Position numbers and translations under genes: made by a program. This document shows positions 1 through 11,349 of a stretch of DNA of 64,000 nt, piece by piece. The notes under the pieces are model-generated. The model ran no database searches. It was not told where the DNA came from and was given only the letters and a program-made list of their open reading frames with translations. The DNA comes from Paramacrobiotus metropolitanus (taxonomy: Eukaryota; Tardigrada; Eutardigrada; Parachela; Macrobiotidae), in NCBI RefSeq assembly GCF_019649055.1, contig NW_026570311.1:186001-250000 (forward strand). Reading direction: 5' to 3'. How positions within the stretch are numbered: position 1 is the first letter of the stretch; every line of letters begins with the position of its first letter.

Positions 1-1559
1 AGCATTTTTTCGCAAGAAGTAACAGGCAAGCACAGAAGAGCTACGTCAGGCTTCTTATAGCACAAGTAAAGTGGGAACAATGCCGCGTGTGATTGCAAGA
101 AAGAGCAAAGCCAGTTGCCGTAAGCAATAAAATCTAGAAACGTTCAATATTGCTAGACTGTTCAAGCTTGAGTGCAGAATGGTCTTGCTGGGCATTGTGG
201 GCAACGTCCGGCAGCCAGCTGGTGCATAGAACGACGATAGACGGAACATGAGCTCTGATCCATCGGGAGCGAAAGAGTGTGATGCTGCGTTTGAGGAATG
301 ATAGCGGTCAGCGTGAGCGCCTAACCCGTGTGGGGGGCGAGCGCAGAACGCGTACGTACAAGTGGTGCAGAACGGCATGGGCGCATGGCGCTGAGTCGAC
401 AGGGCACAGTCGTGAGTTTAGTTTAGTTCACTTTCGAGCAGACAAACCCTAAGCCATTAAGAAACTATTTTCCGGAAGTAACATTACGGCGCAAACATTT
501 GTATGTTGTCGGCTTCCGCAAATATAATGTCATCTCTGTAAATTCTGCATTTTTATCGGTACCTCTTCCACGTAACCATGTTTAAGGCGCTTTACCGGCC
601 CAAAGGTCCATACGTTCGTTCAACTTCGTTGATAATAATAAAGATTTTTCTAGACTGCCATCTTCTGATTAACTCTTTACCAGCAGTTCTGTCTCTAATT
701 ATCTGGACATGGCCGTAATCGCATTAATACTGATTTCCGGGCTTCATCATGAATCTTCTTATTTTTCAGCATGCTGTGCTACTTCTAACAGAAATTACTA
801 TTAAGAAATGGACTTGGCGGAAAATAAAAAGTTGTCATCGCAATTATGATGCTCATTTGTTATAAATAAATATTCCCGGCACCCGATCCCGTTCGAATTT
901 GACCATAAAAACTGGGATTTGTCGATAAAATACTAGTAATACAATTAAAAAATCTTTTTTTTCAACATTTTGCTGGCCATAGGTCAGCTACAGCAGGGCA
1001 GTATCAATCTGACAACAAAGAGTTGCCTGATACGCATGACAAATTTAATTTCAATTACTACAGCTGTAATAAAAAGTATTCTGGTTAAAAAACGTTTTCC
1101 CTTTGACAGTTTTTAAAGGGCTGTTTATGAGCATCAGTATTGAGCATAATATTAGGGGCCGCCGAAATAACCACCGGTCAGCAATATAATAATATGTCTT
1201 TAACTGTGAAAATTCGTTTGGCTATACTGAAACTACTTTATACACAAAAATAATCAAAACCGCCTACGGGAATACTGGACACTGCCCAGTTAAGGCTGTG
1301 GGTCAACAGAAGAGCAGTCAAACTTCAAAAACCAACCAACGAAAAAAAATGCCAACCAATCCAAAAAATCTAAAAAACGAAAAAAACAGAATCCAAAAAT
1401 GTCAGCCAACGAAACGAAAAACGGTTAACAGGATGACGAAATCAAAAAACGAAAGTCAGTGTGACCTTAATACTACTTCAACACGGCCCCGTCGACCTGC
1501 GCAGTATTTTACATCCATTCAATGATTCGAAAACGTCCAATCTTAAGGGCTTTTGTTAG
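1..1559. other. Intergenic DNA, 3' flank of copy A
   Basis: I see no supportable gene here. The only minus-strand frame of note (55-378) has no recognisable domain and ordinary composition. The part from about 1300 onward, with several AACGAAA-rich stretches and a GTGACCTTAATACT block near 1461, is similar to 7855-7940 downstream of copy B, so it belongs to the duplicated unit of the gene family. Confidence 0.5.
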
Positions 1560-1625
1560 AATTTGAGAAATTGCCTCGCACGTGGACATAATCAAGATTG
1601 TTGAAGAATTTTCCAGCTTCATTCA

Positions 1626-4600
1626 TCATGTATCGGATGGCGGGTTCGACAGGGTAATGGCGACTGGTGCTGTATTGGCTTGTGAATGCGAAGGCGGTAC
1701 TTCCAAAATGGGCGGAGGGGATGCAACATGTTGCTGGTCCTGTACAGCATCATCGAGCACCGCCTGCCAACTTGTGGCATCCGGCGGCACAGCTAGTAGT
1801 GGCTCTAGTTGGACGTCGCCGCTTGTTGATGGCAGAACGATGGGTAGGCTGGGTAAGGTTCGTCGCCGGGCAGAGCGAACCATGAAAACTGCCGTAACGA
1901 TTATGGCAACAAATAAAACACATCCACAGACGATTCCCGCAATGGCACCGGAGCTCAAGCCTGGAAACAAAAGCTTATAACTGCCTAGAAAATATAGCTT
2001 AGTTCAGTTTCGTTATCTCCAGGTCGTACGAGTATATTTGTGAACAATAATAATTTGACACTGTTGAGCATTTAACGTCGTAGTACTGATTCCTCGTCTT
2101 GGTCAATGCTGTCAATTAGTGCTCCTGCACAAAGTACTTATATCAAGTTGATTTTGAACAACAGCCTTAGTGCGAACCCACCACTACTTGTTTCCAGGAT
2201 ATTTTCAACGAAGTGTACCATAGCAAATAAGCGAATTGTGTGAAGTGTACCTGGTGCGTCTTGGGCGTTCAGATAATCATCTATTGGTTGATGGTTCGCG
2301 AAACTCGGCTGGGACTTGAAAATGCATGTTTGCCTTTTCAAGGCTGGATTCACTGCATACACGTCGGCAGTGAAGCTGTCCGGACAGTTGACGCGATCAT
2401 TGATGCCGTCTGTGTGACAGATGAAATAATCGTCCACAAACCCCGACAAAGCAGTGCAGGACGCACTCAATACATCCGTACTCTCTAGGATAACGACAAA
2501 ATATGGCATAATTCGATCACGTCACTGATTAACCGAATAATGTCTGCATTCAGCTTAGAGGAGACATATTTTCTTACTATCAACAATAATAAAATCGATG
2601 TTGGCCTGATGCGACTCCGTAGAGGGTGATGTGCCGCGGAAATATTCGAAAGTAAAGGAGGGTTGTTTAACGTAGGATGTCAGAGCTTGCGCGACCGACG
2701 CAGGATTGGACCGCGCGGAGTGGGAACCGTTCAACTCTTTGAGAAGGATGCGCGGTGCCAGTCGGTTAGTTTGATAGATTCGAAAACGGTCGGTGGACGG
2801 TAGAAGAAACTTCCTGTAATTCATCAAAAAAGCATTACGACCACATGAATTGTATGATATCCCTTTTACGCACCGGATGTTGAAATAGACGGCGAAAAAG
2901 TCGCTCGATGCCCCGCAGTCAGGTGGCAGTGTCACATTAAAGTAGCAAAGTCCCGGGGACAGGTCGGATATGTAGTCATAGTGGAATGTTCCGGCTCGTC
3001 CAGTGAACGAAAACGGACACTCTAATTCCACGCTCTGATTGCATGTCTTTTCCAAATCTGTATCTGTGGATCCATAATTATGTTTTTCAATTTATAATAC
3101 ATTTTCATGACAGCTGAATCGTTCTGCAAGGGGTTTGTTTAGCTGCAGATTTTTACCAAAATTTTTACCATTTTTTTCCATTTTTACTGCTGCCTTTCAA
3201 CTGTTAGCTAAATACTTGCGCATAACACATGCGAACATGTTTTCTACCTTGGGGGAAACCTTAATTTTTTCAAACATTTATAAGAGGTGAAAATTTTGCG
3301 TATGAAATTAATTAGTGCGATGGAATTTAATAGAATGAAAATAATAGTTGTATGAAATTTATTAGTTTTTTTAATTTACTAATTTTATTAGTACTCGTAC
3401 TTTATTAGTACTCGTTTTATTAGTACTCGTACTCGTTAATCGCTAAATTTTACTATTTTTTAAATTTATTAGTACTCGTATTTCGCAGTTTTTCAGCAAC
3501 TGGTCACTTGTACTGTAATATAAACAACTGGGTAATTATGCTGGGTAACCGCTGAACGCATTGGATGATACAACCACATCGGTGTGCGGCTATTTCCGGT
3601 GCGAAACTGAATGAGAAAAGCGGCCAAGGTGAAAAAAGTGTGGAATATATGAAAAAACGAATGAATGTGGAAGAAATAAGTTTTTAGTAAAAAGAGGAAA
3701 CTAGAAATTTTTAAAGGAAGGAATGTCTTGTAGCCAGAAAGAGAGAGAAGCTTTTTATGGTAAAAAAGCCGAATCTTTTATAAGAAGTATTATCGAGCGA
3801 AGCGTACTAGCGTTTGAAGAATTATTTGTGGCGCGGTGTATGGAATATTTTCAATATTCAGAAGCATCCCTAATTTTCAGAAAATGTTACCTTGAAATTG
3901 TTCACAAATAATAGGTAAAGTTTATAGGAATTAAACCATGGTTAGAAGGCTTTAAAATAAATTTCTCAACACGCAGAAATGCGTAATTGGCTAAATCACG
4001 CCTCCCAGAAAGTTATCCGACCACAGAAATTTCCTGTACTTTTTTGTTTAAAAAATTCCCTCCTTGGTTTTGACTGTAAGAATTTCCTCCTTCAAAAATT
4101 CTCTAGCTCTTTTGAATAATTAAACGTTTCTTCCTTTTTTTATTCCTTCTTGTTTTTGAACTTGGCCGGAAAGCACAGACAGCTTAGGCGCGATTCAAGT
4201 ATTACGTAACGCGATTTTTCGTGATTTCGGACCACCCTCCACCCCTTGTAACACTGCATAACAAAATTTTCGACCCCCTAACTGCATACGTAACAGAGAG
4301 CCCGACCACCCCCCTATTAAATTTCAATTAAAATATATGAATTTTTTTCGTTTTTTTATGGGGTGTCGGCCCGCACGTAACAAAAATTTTTGGACCCCCT
4401 ACCCAATGTAACACGGCGTAACAAAAACCCATGACCACCCCCCACCCCTTTGCGTTACGTAATACTTGAATCGCGCCTTACAGAAATTTTAAGAGCATTC
4501 CAAAAGTAATTTTTTCTAATTTGTATCTCCCGTCGGCCGCCAGAAACCCGTTCAGCCACTATTCGTCATATCATTAAAATCTTCCTACGTTATGCAAAGC

Positions 4601-5871
4601 AGAAGATAAATAACTTTAATTAAATTACAACACAATGAGGAAAACTTGTCAAAAAAACTGTTGATGGCCTTTGGTGGTGCTTCTTCCCTAATCAGTTTTT
4701 TAAATTTGTCGATCTTTCGTTTTCGTAGCTGTTTTTGCAGAATACAAAAGCTATGAGATTGAGGAATTCTTCCTTCGTGTAAGAAAATTTGTGAAAAGAA
4801 CAACTTGTTTAGACCGCTTTTTTAGGAAAATAAAAACTGTTAGGGAGTAGCCTAGTAGGTACAAAAACAGAAAGTTTTTGAGCAACCGTAATTTTAAAAA
4901 ATAAAAATTCGTGAATAAAATTTATCAGTCGGTGAAATTTAAACTTTTTTTCTCTAAGGTACGCTGGGGACTCCATAAAACGCCTTTTTTTATTCACAAA
5001 AGCGAGGAGCCTGAAAATAGAGAAATTTTGGCATCCTATTAAAAAAATGCTTTAATACGAGTATACGAGTTTTTCAAAACGATCTGCCAACACAATAAAG
5101 TAAAAATAGCAGTATTTTGCAGTTGATAATAAGTAAGTAATCGTCGAATCAACTTAAAAGGCGGTACTGCCGTTCTGACATTAAAAAAGGGTTCAGAAAA
5201 GGGCCATGAAAAAACTGTAAAAGTGCATATAGGTTTGAGATTTTTCGCTTTCACTGTTCTTCTCCGAAAATTTTAATTAGCATGTCCTTAAATGGCTTAC
5301 GTAATGGCATAGGCAAAAAAAATAATATATCATTGGTGTGTAAATATTACTTCAAATGACACTTATGACAGTAAGGTAAATTGGGAAAGTTGCTTTTGAG
5401 TGTGCTTCGTAGTACGGCCGTCGACCATCAAAAACACAGTGAAAGCGCTGGCACGCTGATTCACAGTTCAACTTTGAAACATTAAAAAAACAACCAGAAT
5501 CATTATCCTACCAATTCTCTAATACTGGAGTGTTTAACAAAGCCGTAGCGCTTCGCGTAATGACGGCCAGGTGCTTAAGAAAATTACAAGAACCCGCTCA
5601 GCGAAAGTTCCGGTGCTTGAAATTTCGCAGTTCGCACAACGTCGGGCAAAAACACCATGTTTCAAAGCACAAAGGATAGAAAAGGTACTGTATTCAGTTG
5701 CTTACAATGATCAGCTAAAAGCGAGCAACTGTTGAAAATAATATATATACGGAGCAGCAGTTTAATTATGCCAGATCACTTACAGTAGCGATAATACTGA
5801 GCATTCACATTGCAGATACAGGAAAGAAATCCCAGACCAAGGATAATGAAGAACTGGCTTCCGGTACCCAT
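1626..5871 (-). CDS. Copy A: CUB-like single-pass membrane protein
   Basis: Tandem family gene on the minus strand. Exon 1 is 5784-5871 (88 bp): ATG, then a signal peptide beginning MGTGSQFFII and ending near NAQYYR, followed by a GTAAGT donor. Exon 2 is 2578-3063: an ectodomain with CNQS, CPF, GTFHYD, LCYFNVTLPPDCG and YFNIRC landmarks, which I read as CUB-like from its length and Cys pattern. Exon 3 is about 2150-2511, another Cys-rich block with a CHTDG motif. Exon 4 is 1626-1960: a transmembrane helix (GIVCGCVLFVAIIVTAVFMV) followed by RSARRRT and a Pro-rich tail. The exon 2 donor and exon 4 acceptor are clear, but I could not find a canonical acceptor for exon 3. The tail of this copy has lost the PPxY motifs seen in copies C and D. 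I infer a cell-surface protein; its ligand is unknown. Confidence 0.6.
3064..5783 (-). other. Long intron 1 of copy A
   Basis: This intron is about 2.7 kb, whereas intron 1 is about 0.65 kb in copy C and 1.0 kb in copy D. The excess is AT-rich DNA with several short open frames and no recognisable domain. It includes a tandem (TTATTAGTACTCGTA)-like stretch at 3360-3480 and an inverted-repeat element at 4187-4477. Copy A has therefore taken insertions in this intron since duplication. Confidence 0.5.
4187..4477. mobile_element. MITE with 26-bp perfect terminal inverted repeats
   Basis: The element starts GGCGCGATTCAAGTATTACG and ends with the reverse complement; the inverted repeats match perfectly for 26 bp. 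It is flanked by TTA on both sides (4184-4186 and 4478-4480), a likely 3-bp target duplication. The interior is made of GTAACA and ACCCCC-rich, partly palindromic sequence and has no coding capacity. A TTA duplication fits PIF/Harbinger-type transposition, but the superfamily is only a guess. Confidence 0.75.
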
Positions 5872-8080
5872 TTCAGAATATAGCTGTAAAACTGTAACAC
5901 GGTACACAAACAGTAACACGCTACACAATTGAAGACATAATAATTAGCCATAATTACAGCATTGCTCGTATTTTACAGTACACACTGTTATAGACACAAT
6001 TCAAACTGTGGAACTCTGCTGTGCGCAACTGGTAAGTACAGACTACAGACTACAGAGTAGGCTGTAAAAGGAAGTATGGCCAGCGCTGAAGCGCTGCGTC
6101 TGAGCGTGACTCCTAAAAGGCTGAGTCGGACTACTGACTTACGGCACCAGCCACGGCTAATTTAGATCAAATGTTCTCTGTAATTCGGCCGCCTGTTTCC
6201 GCTGTTTGTTAAATTCGTAATGTCATGTTCCTTTTGTGGATGTTACATTACTTTGTATTCGCTCGTCATTAAAATTAAGACTACTGACTAGCTGAGTCTG
6301 AGTACTTAGTACTTACTAAAAGTCTGCGTCTGACTACCAGTTATTAGTACGAGCATATGTCAAATGCTAAGGTTTTTTACATTATTTCATGAGTTTTCTG
6401 ACGTTTCTTTTGCAATTCTTTAATCTTATATCATTTCTTCTGTTATATCTTATGTTATTACTTCTTTTATTCTTTTGTTATGCCTCATGTGAAGTATTTC
6501 TATGTTCTTCTTAAGCCACTAACTTATTCATATTCTTATTGTTATGTTAAGAAAAGTTAGGTAATTTTTTACGTTATTTTTTATTTTTATTTCATAAGTT
6601 ATTTTTATGTTCCTCTTATTTAAATATATCAATGTAATGAAAACTTAAGAAACATAATATAAATAAGAATATTAAGAAACATTTGAAAACGTAAAAAACA
6701 CATGAAAGCGTAAGAGACATAAGAAAGACATAATAAACACAAAATGGACGTGAGAAACGTGATAAACATATGATGCCATAAGCAAATACTGATATCATAC
6801 CATAAAGCGACCGTTGTGTGCTAATGGAATACATTTTGAGACCTTTTTATAAAACATTAACTGAGTTCTTTTGCATACAAATTATACATCAAATTCTTTC
6901 CTAAGAATTTTTTATCTTTCTTTCAAGCAATAGCCCGCTCAATAAACTTCTACAGCTTGAAAATCCCTTAACATGGCGGCCAATGGAGCCTACGAGCCAT
7001 AAAGTATTGTGCGATGGCTGGCTTGCCTTGTCGTGAGGTAACACCGGAAGTAGGCGTGTCGTGCTTATCCTTTCTGTTTAGTACTTGGCTGTTGTAACAT
7101 TCATATCAGGTAGCAAAAACGCTGCTGTGCATCAGGCAGTGCGTTAAAATTAATGGACTTGCCATGGCTGTTTCGTGTAAGCCGAACAGCAGGAAAACGA
7201 ATTATATCTCTTTCCGCCATCAGCTACATGACTACATAACAGGCCTGCTCGACTAATGTGCGTGGAAACAGGAAAATGGCTGCTGCATTTGTGCGTCACT
7301 GCGTATAATGTTGGCTTTTGCGGCATATCCATCAGACGTATTACAAAAAGAACGATTTGATTGGTAAAACTACGATTTTACACTCGGAATCATTTTCTTG
7401 CACTTTCCATAATTAAATTTCACTCTTCGAATCATCCATCGGTTCAAGAAGTCAACAATTTCATTCGGCAAAAGGTAGTTGTTGTAACAATCGATTTACG
7501 TCGGAGGGCAGCCGGTGAATGCCCCCTATATTTAGTTTTTGGCGGAAGTTGGCATTGTTCAGCATGCTAGTCTACGGTACGTGAAAGCAGAGAAAGTGGA
7601 TGATGCAACTGCAGGTAAAGCGTCTGCGGTTAGAGGGCGGTACTTCAACAGATGGTATCGCTCAGAAACGGCGGTAAAAATATAATAATGCTCATCCGCT
7701 GGTTTTATAAAAAATTGTAAGCAAATTCGAATTGCTTTACCATTGATCTGCAGTGATTAGACAGTCGCACTAGAACGGAACTAGAATTTAAACAAGGTGA
7801 CTTGCTTGCAAATAATGAATCAAATATTTTACGCTTATTAGTGTTCCGGCAACAGCCAACGAAACCGCTTAACCTGAGAAAATTAATAAAATAACGAAAC
7901 CAAATAACGAATTGTGGTGACCTTAATACTCTTGATTACCGCCTGACCTGCGCAGTATTTTATAGTCATTCGATATGCGGAAAGTGGAAACGCGAAAAAG
8001 TGCAATCTTTACGGCTGCTTATTAGGATGCGAGAAATTCCCTCCCACGCGGACATATCAAGATGCACCAGCTTTTCCCCA
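5872..8080. other. Spacer between copies A and B
   Basis: No gene is seen. At 6350-6840 lies a T-rich then A-rich low-complexity block in which variants of TTATGTTCTTCTTA on the left mirror AAGAAACATAA variants on the right, forming an imperfect large inverted repeat. At about 7080-7620 is the upstream block shared by all family copies (recognisable by ATCAGGTAGCAAAAACGCTG and CCATGG...TATCTCT). The 3'-flank block of copy B starts near 7840. Confidence 0.5.
7080..7620 (-). repeat. Family promoter-side block, copy A
   Basis: This block is similar to 34740-35330, 40200-40830 and 63430-64000. Each lies just upstream (to the right, for minus-strand genes) of a signal-peptide exon. It is the 5' flank of the duplicated gene unit and probably contains the shared promoter. 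I cannot assign individual factor sites. Confidence 0.55.
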
Positions 8081-8088
8081 GTTTCAAG

Positions 8089-9508
8089 CTATGTGCTTGA
8101 TTTAAAGGATGCCGGGTGCGACAGAGAAATGTCGACTAGTGTTGGTGCTGCAGTGACTTGTGAATACGAAGACGGTTCGCCCGCAAAGAGCGGAAGGGGT
8201 GCAACATGTTGTTGGTCCTGTCCAGGATTTCCCCACGGGCAATCGTGCGGCATAACTCGTAGCGGCTCTATTTGCATATTATCGTTTGTTGATGGTTGAA
8301 CGATGGATCCGGTGGGTGATGTAGGTCGCCGGGCATCGCGGACAATAAGAAACACGATAAGGGTGATGACAACAAATAAAATACATAAAAATACAATTCC
8401 CATAATGTTAGCGCTATCCTGCCAACTCAAGCCACTGCCTGAAAAAAAAAGCGCAGTTAAGTTTCGCTCGTCTAGATTTTATGCACCGGCTTCCCAATTA
8501 TGTGAGAACAGAGAGCTCCAAGAGCTGAATGTTCGAATTAATGTCCGCCAAATTTCCGTCAAAAGATGTGGCTGGTCACAAATGAGTGAGTATTTACGGT
8601 AATTAATGCCGTAGTAATGGCACTGCAGGTACGGATACTTGCTCATCGCAATCGCACTTGTTGCAATTTCTTTTTCAACAACAGTCTGGTGTGACCCCAG
8701 CCCCACTTGTTACCTAATAGAACCAATAAGCAAAATCGCAATTTTTTGGTACCTGGTGCGCCCTGTGTCTTCATGTAGTCGGTTAATGGTAGAGGGTTCC
8801 AGCGACTCGGTGGGGTCTTGAAAGGGCATGGCTGTCTCAGGCAGGCTGGATCACAGCATGCACGTCGGCAGTAAAGCTGTGCGGGCAGTTGACGCGATCA
8901 TAGATTCCATCCGTATGACAGATGAAATAAACGTCCACATACCCCGATAAAGCGGGACAGTGTGAACTGATTGATCTCGGACTATCTAGTAGAACCACAA
9001 AATACGGCATAGAATATTTTTACTGCAGTTAGCAGTACACGAGTCGTATCTTCTAACCTTCAACGATAATAAAATCGATGTAAGCCTGATGCGATTCCGT
9101 AGAGGGCGATGTACCGCGGAAAAATTCGAAAGTAAAGGATGGTTGTTTAACGTAGGATGTCAGAGCTTGCGAGACCGAAGAAGGATTGGACCGGGCGGCC
9201 GCCCGGTCATTCTCAAAGAGTTGACCGGTTCCCACCCCGCGGGGTGGGAACCGGTCAACTCTTTGAGAAGGATGCGCGGCAACAATTCGTTGGTTTGATA
9301 GATTCGAACATGGTCAGTCGCCGGTAGAAGAAATTTTCTGCAGTTGATTACAAAAGTATCAAGGCTACACTGACGAAATGTATGACATTCTTTTTACGCA
9401 CCGAATGTTGAAATAAAAGGCAAAGAGCGTCCTCGATGGCCCGCAGTCGGGTGGCAGTGTCACATTAAAGTAGCACAGTCCCGGGGACAGGTCGGGTATG
9501 TATTGTAC
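8089..9508 (-). pseudogene. Copy B, 3' part (exons 4, 3 and part of 2), disrupted
   Basis: Exon 4 is 8089-about 8430: a transmembrane helix near GIVFLCILFVVITLIVFLIV and a tail ending near SHPASFKSST. Exon 3 is about 8690-9012. The left part of exon 2 is 9058-9508, which is cut exactly where the large LTR element begins. Exon 2 is also broken by two abutting perfect palindromes (9189-9208 and 9210-9269) that replace the normal single GGTCAACTCTTTGAGAAGG segment with an inverted duplication. The rest of the gene is at 33310-34635. Two independent lesions make it a pseudogene in this haplotype. Confidence 0.8.
9189..9269. repeat. Two adjacent perfect palindromes in copy B exon 2
   Basis: Positions 9189-9208 are a 20-bp palindrome centred on GCGGCCGC. 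Positions 9210-9269 are a 60-bp perfect palindrome with 30-bp arms centred on CCCCGCGGGG. The arms are the normal exon 2 sequence (compare 38969-38998 in copy C), so a segment has been inverted and duplicated in place. Confidence 0.9.
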
Positions 9509-9860
9509 TGTGAGACGAGGCCTCACTAGCGTTCACGCCCGTGGCGCTAGGCGCTACGCCTTAGGATTACGTGTCTGTGTTGTGTCTCGCCGCTGATTGG
9601 CTTGTGTTTTGTTAGTGGGCGCGGCATAGCACGTGCTGCACAGCGCCGCACGCTGTTGAATTGGCTCTACGATTTACGATCGAGCTGCGCCGATCGGTTG
9701 TTGATTTTCTGTGCTCCAGACTTTCAATATTAAAAAGTCAGCGATTACGGTGCGACGTTTTGTGTTTCCGCATAGTTCGCGAACCATATCGTTTCGCTCA
9801 CTCCACAGGATAGATTCTGTTTCTGTCTCTGTCCCTGGATCCATTCTGGATCTAGCATTA
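9509..9860 (+). repeat. 5' LTR
   Basis: 352 bp, starting TGTGAGACGAGG and ending near TCTAGCATTA. It matches the 3' LTR by eye apart from one A in an A-run (5 versus 4 As) and the last two bases. It contains ATTGG/CCAAT-type and CACGTG boxes but no evident TATA box or AATAAA. Confidence 0.93.
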
Positions 9861-9862
9861 GA

Positions 9863-9873
9863 TGGTAGCAGAG
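9863..9873 (+). promoter_or_regulatory. Primer binding site, initiator-Met tRNA type
   Basis: TGGTAGCAGAG lies 2 nt after the LTR and is complementary to the CTCTGCTACCA 3' end of animal initiator tRNA-Met. Complementarity stops after 11 nt rather than the usual 18. Confidence 0.8.
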
Positions 9874-10041
9874 CCGACAGCGGTTCTCTGATTGGATTTG
9901 AATTGTGTCAGGCAAAGTTGGCCTGTTATCCGACGTGTTTCCCGTGACCAGTAAGGCACAGGTCAGTCCCACAGCAAAGCGCACACCACAAGCGGTGCAA
10001 TTTCCTCAACCGAACGCGGATTTCCAGCTTTGGTTTTCGGT

Positions 10042-10184
10042 ACAGTGTCTTCAGCGAAGACCTGTGCTGTTTCCTCAGCTGTGCAAGAGTACAAGAGTTC
10101 AGTCGTCAGCGTTCCTCGGTGTAGAGTCTTCAGCGAAGACCTACACTGGTGTCGCTGATACTCGGCAAGGATTCAGCGAATCCT
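10042..10184 (+). other. Three leader hairpins with TTCAGCGAA apex
   Basis: Hairpins at 10042-10065, 10119-10146 and 10168-10184 share an AGC triloop closed by TTC/GAA. The first two have GTCTTC/GAAGAC inner stems, then a one-base bulge, then different outer stems (ACAG/CTGT and GTGTAG/CTACAC). The third has AGGATTC/GAATCCT. The stems change while pairing is kept, which argues for conserved RNA structure. Their position between PBS and gag suits a packaging or dimerisation signal; that role is inference. Confidence 0.75.
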
Positions 10185-10270
10185 AAGCCGTGGGCCACAA
10201 GCGGCGAAGCGCCAAAAGGGGCGCACGGGACAAGATCAGCTCAGACTCCTCCAAACTGGAGTAGAGCATT

Positions 10271-10298
10271 ACTGTTGCTACGGCACAGCCGGCACAGT
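10271..10298 (+). other. Leader hairpin of the CGGYA...GCCGG class
   Basis: The stem ACTGT(T)GC / GCACAGT encloses TACGGCACAGCCG. The loop core is the same as in the hairpin array at 31556-32165 near the 3' end, so both ends of the transcript carry this structure. A 15-nt motif GCCACAAGCGGCGAA at 10194-10208 is also shared with the 3' region. Confidence 0.6.
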
Positions 10299-10756
10299 AT
10301 CAGCCTAATAGCGCGAGGCACGCTACGGAACAGCGGCGACGCGGGAGCGGAGTTGGAAGAAGAATCGGATCATCTGGATCATTCCCCCCGTGGAACGGAC
10401 GGACGTGGAACGGACGGACGGTTAACAGGTAGAAAAACCGTTATTAATTACGGGATTGGCTAGCTGGTAAAATTCGCAAATTTTATTGGTCCGCACTGAG
10501 CTGAGCGTAAAAATAGGCGGAGTTTTGCACACGGTGCGCATGTCCGGCCGTTGACCGTGACGTCAGGCAGATATAAATTTTCAGAGGAGCAACGTGATTG
10601 GTCAGTTATCTGAGCTGTGATTGGTTGAAATTTGAACCGAATAATTTGAGCTAGCTGACCAATAGGAAAGAGGTAAACAACCCGAATGGGGATTTTCCGC
10701 TGAACTCTAACTGTAATGAGAAATTTGATTTGAGATAAGATAATTGAGACGAAAAG

Positions 10757-11274
10757 TGACCTTTTGAGTTGAGACAAAGGAAAAGTGACCTTTGATCGAA
10801 TTGAGCTTAAAAGTGACCTTTAACTGGAATTGAGCGGAAAGTGACCTTTTAACAGAAATCGAACTGGAAAGTGACCCTTTGAGTTGAGTTGAGTCGGGAA
10901 GTGACCTTTGAGACCAGAAGTTGACTTTTGACTTTGAAAAGTGACCTTTACCAAAAAGTTGGAATTGATCAAATTGACCTAATTTTAGTGACCTTTATGA
11001 TCTGAAAGTGATCAACAGGTGACCTTTAACGAAGTTGGAATTGAGTTGATTAATAGCACAGCGATATCAGTAGCTGTAGGATTCCATTCGCTAACGTATT
11101 CTGAGCTGTAAAAGCGGTTTCGAAGTTTTGTCCGAAAGTGACCTTTTAGGGCAAATCTCTCGAACTTTTTACCGAAAAAGTGACCTTTACAAAGGACTTA
11201 GTCGAAATTTTTCAGTCGAAAAGTGACCTTTAATAAGGACTTAGAAAAAATTTTCGAGGCACAAAGTGACCTTT
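10757..11274 (+). repeat. Leader cluster of TGACCTTT octamers
   Basis: By hand I count 12 exact TGACCTTT copies (10757, 10786, 10814, 10842, 10902, 10942, 10989, 11020, 11139, 11181, 11224, 11267) plus a TGACCCTTT variant at 10872. Most read AAAGTGACCTTT. All are in the same orientation, spaced about 28-45 bp in the denser part. On the opposite strand each is AAAGGTCA, the NBRE-type monomeric nuclear-receptor site. Confidence 0.9.
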
Positions 11275-11349
11275 AGGACAATCGAATAAACCATACGATA
11301 ACGTTTGTGTGAGAACAATTGGCAGGAGCGTCCAAGTTATCCGATCAAC

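Noticed and set aside
55-378. Open frame of 107 codons on the minus strand
   Set aside because: No domain, no clear start context and no relation to neighbours; likely chance.
6350-6840. Minus-strand frame with hydrophobic repeats (6616-6834)
   Set aside because: Low-complexity T-rich DNA yields Phe/Leu runs; not a credible membrane protein.
7361-7570. Small plus-strand frame in the family upstream block
   Set aside because: The block is repeated before each family copy and the frame is not conserved between them.
9711-10463. Short plus-strand frames in the LTR and leader
   Set aside because: They overlap LTR, PBS and hairpin structures and have no conserved motif; leader coding is unlikely.
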